The notes under the pieces are model-generated. The model made no database searches. It saw only the letters and a list, made by a program, of their open reading frames with translations, and was not told where the DNA came from. Shown here one piece after another: positions 63,018 through 64,000 of a stretch of 64,000 nt of DNA; positions within the stretch are counted from its first letter, which is position 1, and every line of letters starts with the position of its first letter. Location: assembly GCA_965277275.1 (NCBI GenBank), contig CBDICG010000002.1, positions 1,860,001 to 1,924,000 on the forward strand. The letters run 5' to 3'. Made by a program: the position numbers and the translations under genes. The DNA comes from HLUCCA09 sp965277275. Its GTDB lineage: Bacteria > Pseudomonadota > Alphaproteobacteria > Rhodobacterales > Rhodobacteraceae.

Positions 63018-63387
63018 AGGCCCACCCTCCAACTTGCGATTTCCACAGAATCACATCTGAATCCCTTCGTGAATCCTCTAAAAACGCACAATCAAAACTG
63101 GGGTGCAGCAGCATCGCTCAACGTCTCGGGCGAACGTTCTTTAGAGCATTCGGACAACAAGAGGATAGCCCGCGCTGAGATTCGGCTTGCCGAATAGTAC
63201 GACGTCGCGCAGGAGCGGTGTGAGGTGGCTTTGCATGGCGGAGACAAGGTGAGCAACCTTGCCAAATCCGACATTGCACCAACCGACGCTGAACTCGGCG
63301 TCCGTTGCGATGAGATCCACCAAGCTTGCGAGCCGCGCAAACAACCGCCGCATTGGGAAGTGCCCTGAGCTCTGCGATCATCGCGCC
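63018..63387. other. intergenic or degraded region in the accessory segment
   Basis: Several overlapping short frames exist on both strands, none with a good ribosome-binding site or recognisable product. It should contain the promoter of the small protein gene that starts at 63017. Could be a remnant of a gene. Confidence 0.4.
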
Positions 63388-63639
63388 ATGAACGAAGTTG
63401 TTGTCAGCACTTTCCGAACCGGGGCCATCACGTGCCGCGTCACCGCGGACTCCGACCAAGATCTCTATGTGGGTCGGATTGAAGAGAACGGCGAGCGGCT
63501 CGCTCAGATCGCCGCTCCAACGCTTGGGGAACTTCGCGCGTACTTCAGCGGTGGGTCGCCGGGCGACCCTAGTGCCCAGCGTTTATCGCCCCGTCGAGCT
63601 CACACAGGATGCGGTGCACCTCCTCGAGTGCGGCCGTAG
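63388..63639 (+). CDS. possible small hypothetical protein
   Basis: An 83-residue frame starting MNEVVVSTFRTGAITCRVTA. The first 55 residues look protein-like (alternating hydrophobic strands, ENGERLAQIAAPTLGELRAYF), but the end is Arg/Pro-rich and overlaps the convergent 64-residue frame by 71 bases. There is no clear ribosome-binding site. It may be a truncated gene. Confidence 0.25.
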   Translation: MNEVVVSTFRTGAITCRVTADSDQDLYVGRIEENGERLAQIAAPTLGELRAYFSGGSPGDPSAQRLSPRRAHTGCGAPPRVRP

Positions 63640-63763
63640 GTCGATCCTGGATACCAAACACGTCAGAGCGAGAGCCGAGCTCCTCCGCTTCTCGCGCGCG
63701 GATCTCGGCCTGGATGATACCAATTGCAGTATGCAGTGGGCCTTGTGGGGAAGCTTTTGTCAT
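63569..63763 (-). CDS. possible small hypothetical protein
   Basis: A 64-residue frame starting MTKASPQGPLHTAIGIIQAE, with AGGAAAGG 8 bases before the ATG. It is mostly helical and charged (EIRAREAEELGSRSD, AALEEVHRILCEL). No family recognised. The good ribosome-binding site makes it more likely to be real than the opposing frame. Confidence 0.4.
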   Translation of the reverse strand: MTKASPQGPLHTAIGIIQAEIRAREAEELGSRSDVFGIQDRPTAALEEVHRILCELDGAINAGH

Positions 63764-63855
63764 GAGCCGAACCTTTCCTGATCGGTGTGACCAAGACATA
63801 CAGGTCGGGAAATAAAAGTACACAAAAACAATTATTTAGTGCCTATTGGCACCAG

Positions 63856-64000
63856 TCAGATGCTTTCGACGGCTTTCTTGCGACTGAGGTAGTGCCACCG
63901 GTTGCTGCAGTGCGACGCGCAGAACCTCGTCGCGTCACGTTTCTCGACTGGAATTGCAGTGCCGCACTGCTCACACGTGCGCCCGATTTGAGCTTTGCGA
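63856..64000 (-). CDS. zinc-finger protein, 3' part only (truncated by window edge)
   Basis: The last 47 codons of a leftward gene are visible; the start lies beyond the window. Four cysteines are arranged as CEQCG and FCASHCSNRWHY, i.e. CxxC and CxxxC pairs about 15 residues apart, followed by a basic tail (SRKKAVESI). This is a compact zinc-binding fold often seen in small mobile-element or phage-related proteins. The full length and function cannot be told. Confidence 0.55.
   Translation of the reverse strand, partial: RKAQIGRTCEQCGTAIPVEKRDATRFCASHCSNRWHYLSRKKAVESI

Noticed and set aside
63092..63353. Small leftward frames in the accessory region
   Set aside because: Two overlapping frames of 70-82 residues have no ribosome-binding site and no recognisable sequence.
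1..64000. CRISPR arrays, insertion sequences, prophage genes or rRNA
   Set aside because: No spaced direct repeats, transposase, phage structural or rRNA sequence was recognised on either strand.

Overview
The window is high-GC chromosomal DNA from an alphaproteobacterium, most likely a Rhodobacterales (Roseobacter-type Rhodobacteraceae) strain. This rests on the RegB/SenC/RegA redox regulators, the tsaE-amgK-murU-addB-addA order, a tripartite tricarboxylate (TTT) transporter, and the origin-type order parB-parA-rsmG-mnmG-mnmE-rho-hemJ | maf-aroE-coaE-dnaQ-secB. No photosynthesis, phage structural, insertion-sequence or CRISPR genes were seen.

Layout. 0-2 kb: a 5'-truncated gene, trmD, rplS and rpmE with a terminator. 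2-11 kb: pncA, exported msrA, mutS, convergent grpE and hrcA, then rph, rdgB, hemW and a DUF454 gene. 11-22 kb: the probable replication-origin region. Every gene from parB to hemJ reads leftwards and maf to dnaQ reads rightwards. The gap between them (about 18.48-18.86 kb) is AT-rich at one side and full of DnaA-box-like 9-mers. Two perfect 16-bp ParB-binding parS palindromes lie 3-5 kb away, inside rsmG and over the mnmG start codon. 22-30 kb: fxsA, a Tim44-like gene, mltA, a Smr gene, an MFS transporter, an hslV-DUF2157-hslU unit and trxA. 30-39 kb: a tightly overlapping leftward operon joining tsaE, peptidoglycan-recycling genes and AddAB recombination repair. 39-44 kb: a PAS protein lacking a kinase, then regB, senC and regA. 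44-48 kb: a GNAT and an HD protein, adhP and ahcY.

47.9-52.2 kb holds the most unusual content. A 1292-residue leftward protein of unknown family has an acidic, low-complexity middle and a C-terminal region with papain/calpain-like signatures (Q777...C783, a late His, then D-x-N-W). A 155-residue gene follows 21 bases downstream and may be its partner. I treat this pair as the best candidate for an undescribed system.

52-62 kb is transport and catabolism: an orphan Tat-exported solute-binding protein, a double UspA protein with tctC-tctB-tctA, and a convergent panE-like plus acyl-CoA-ligase pair. A tRNA-Thr(UGU) at 62.1 kb marks the change to accessory DNA that is less GC-rich by eye. There, a small protein and a HEPN-like protein overlap in a toxin-antitoxin-like arrangement. 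They are followed by small ORFs and a truncated zinc-finger gene at the right edge.
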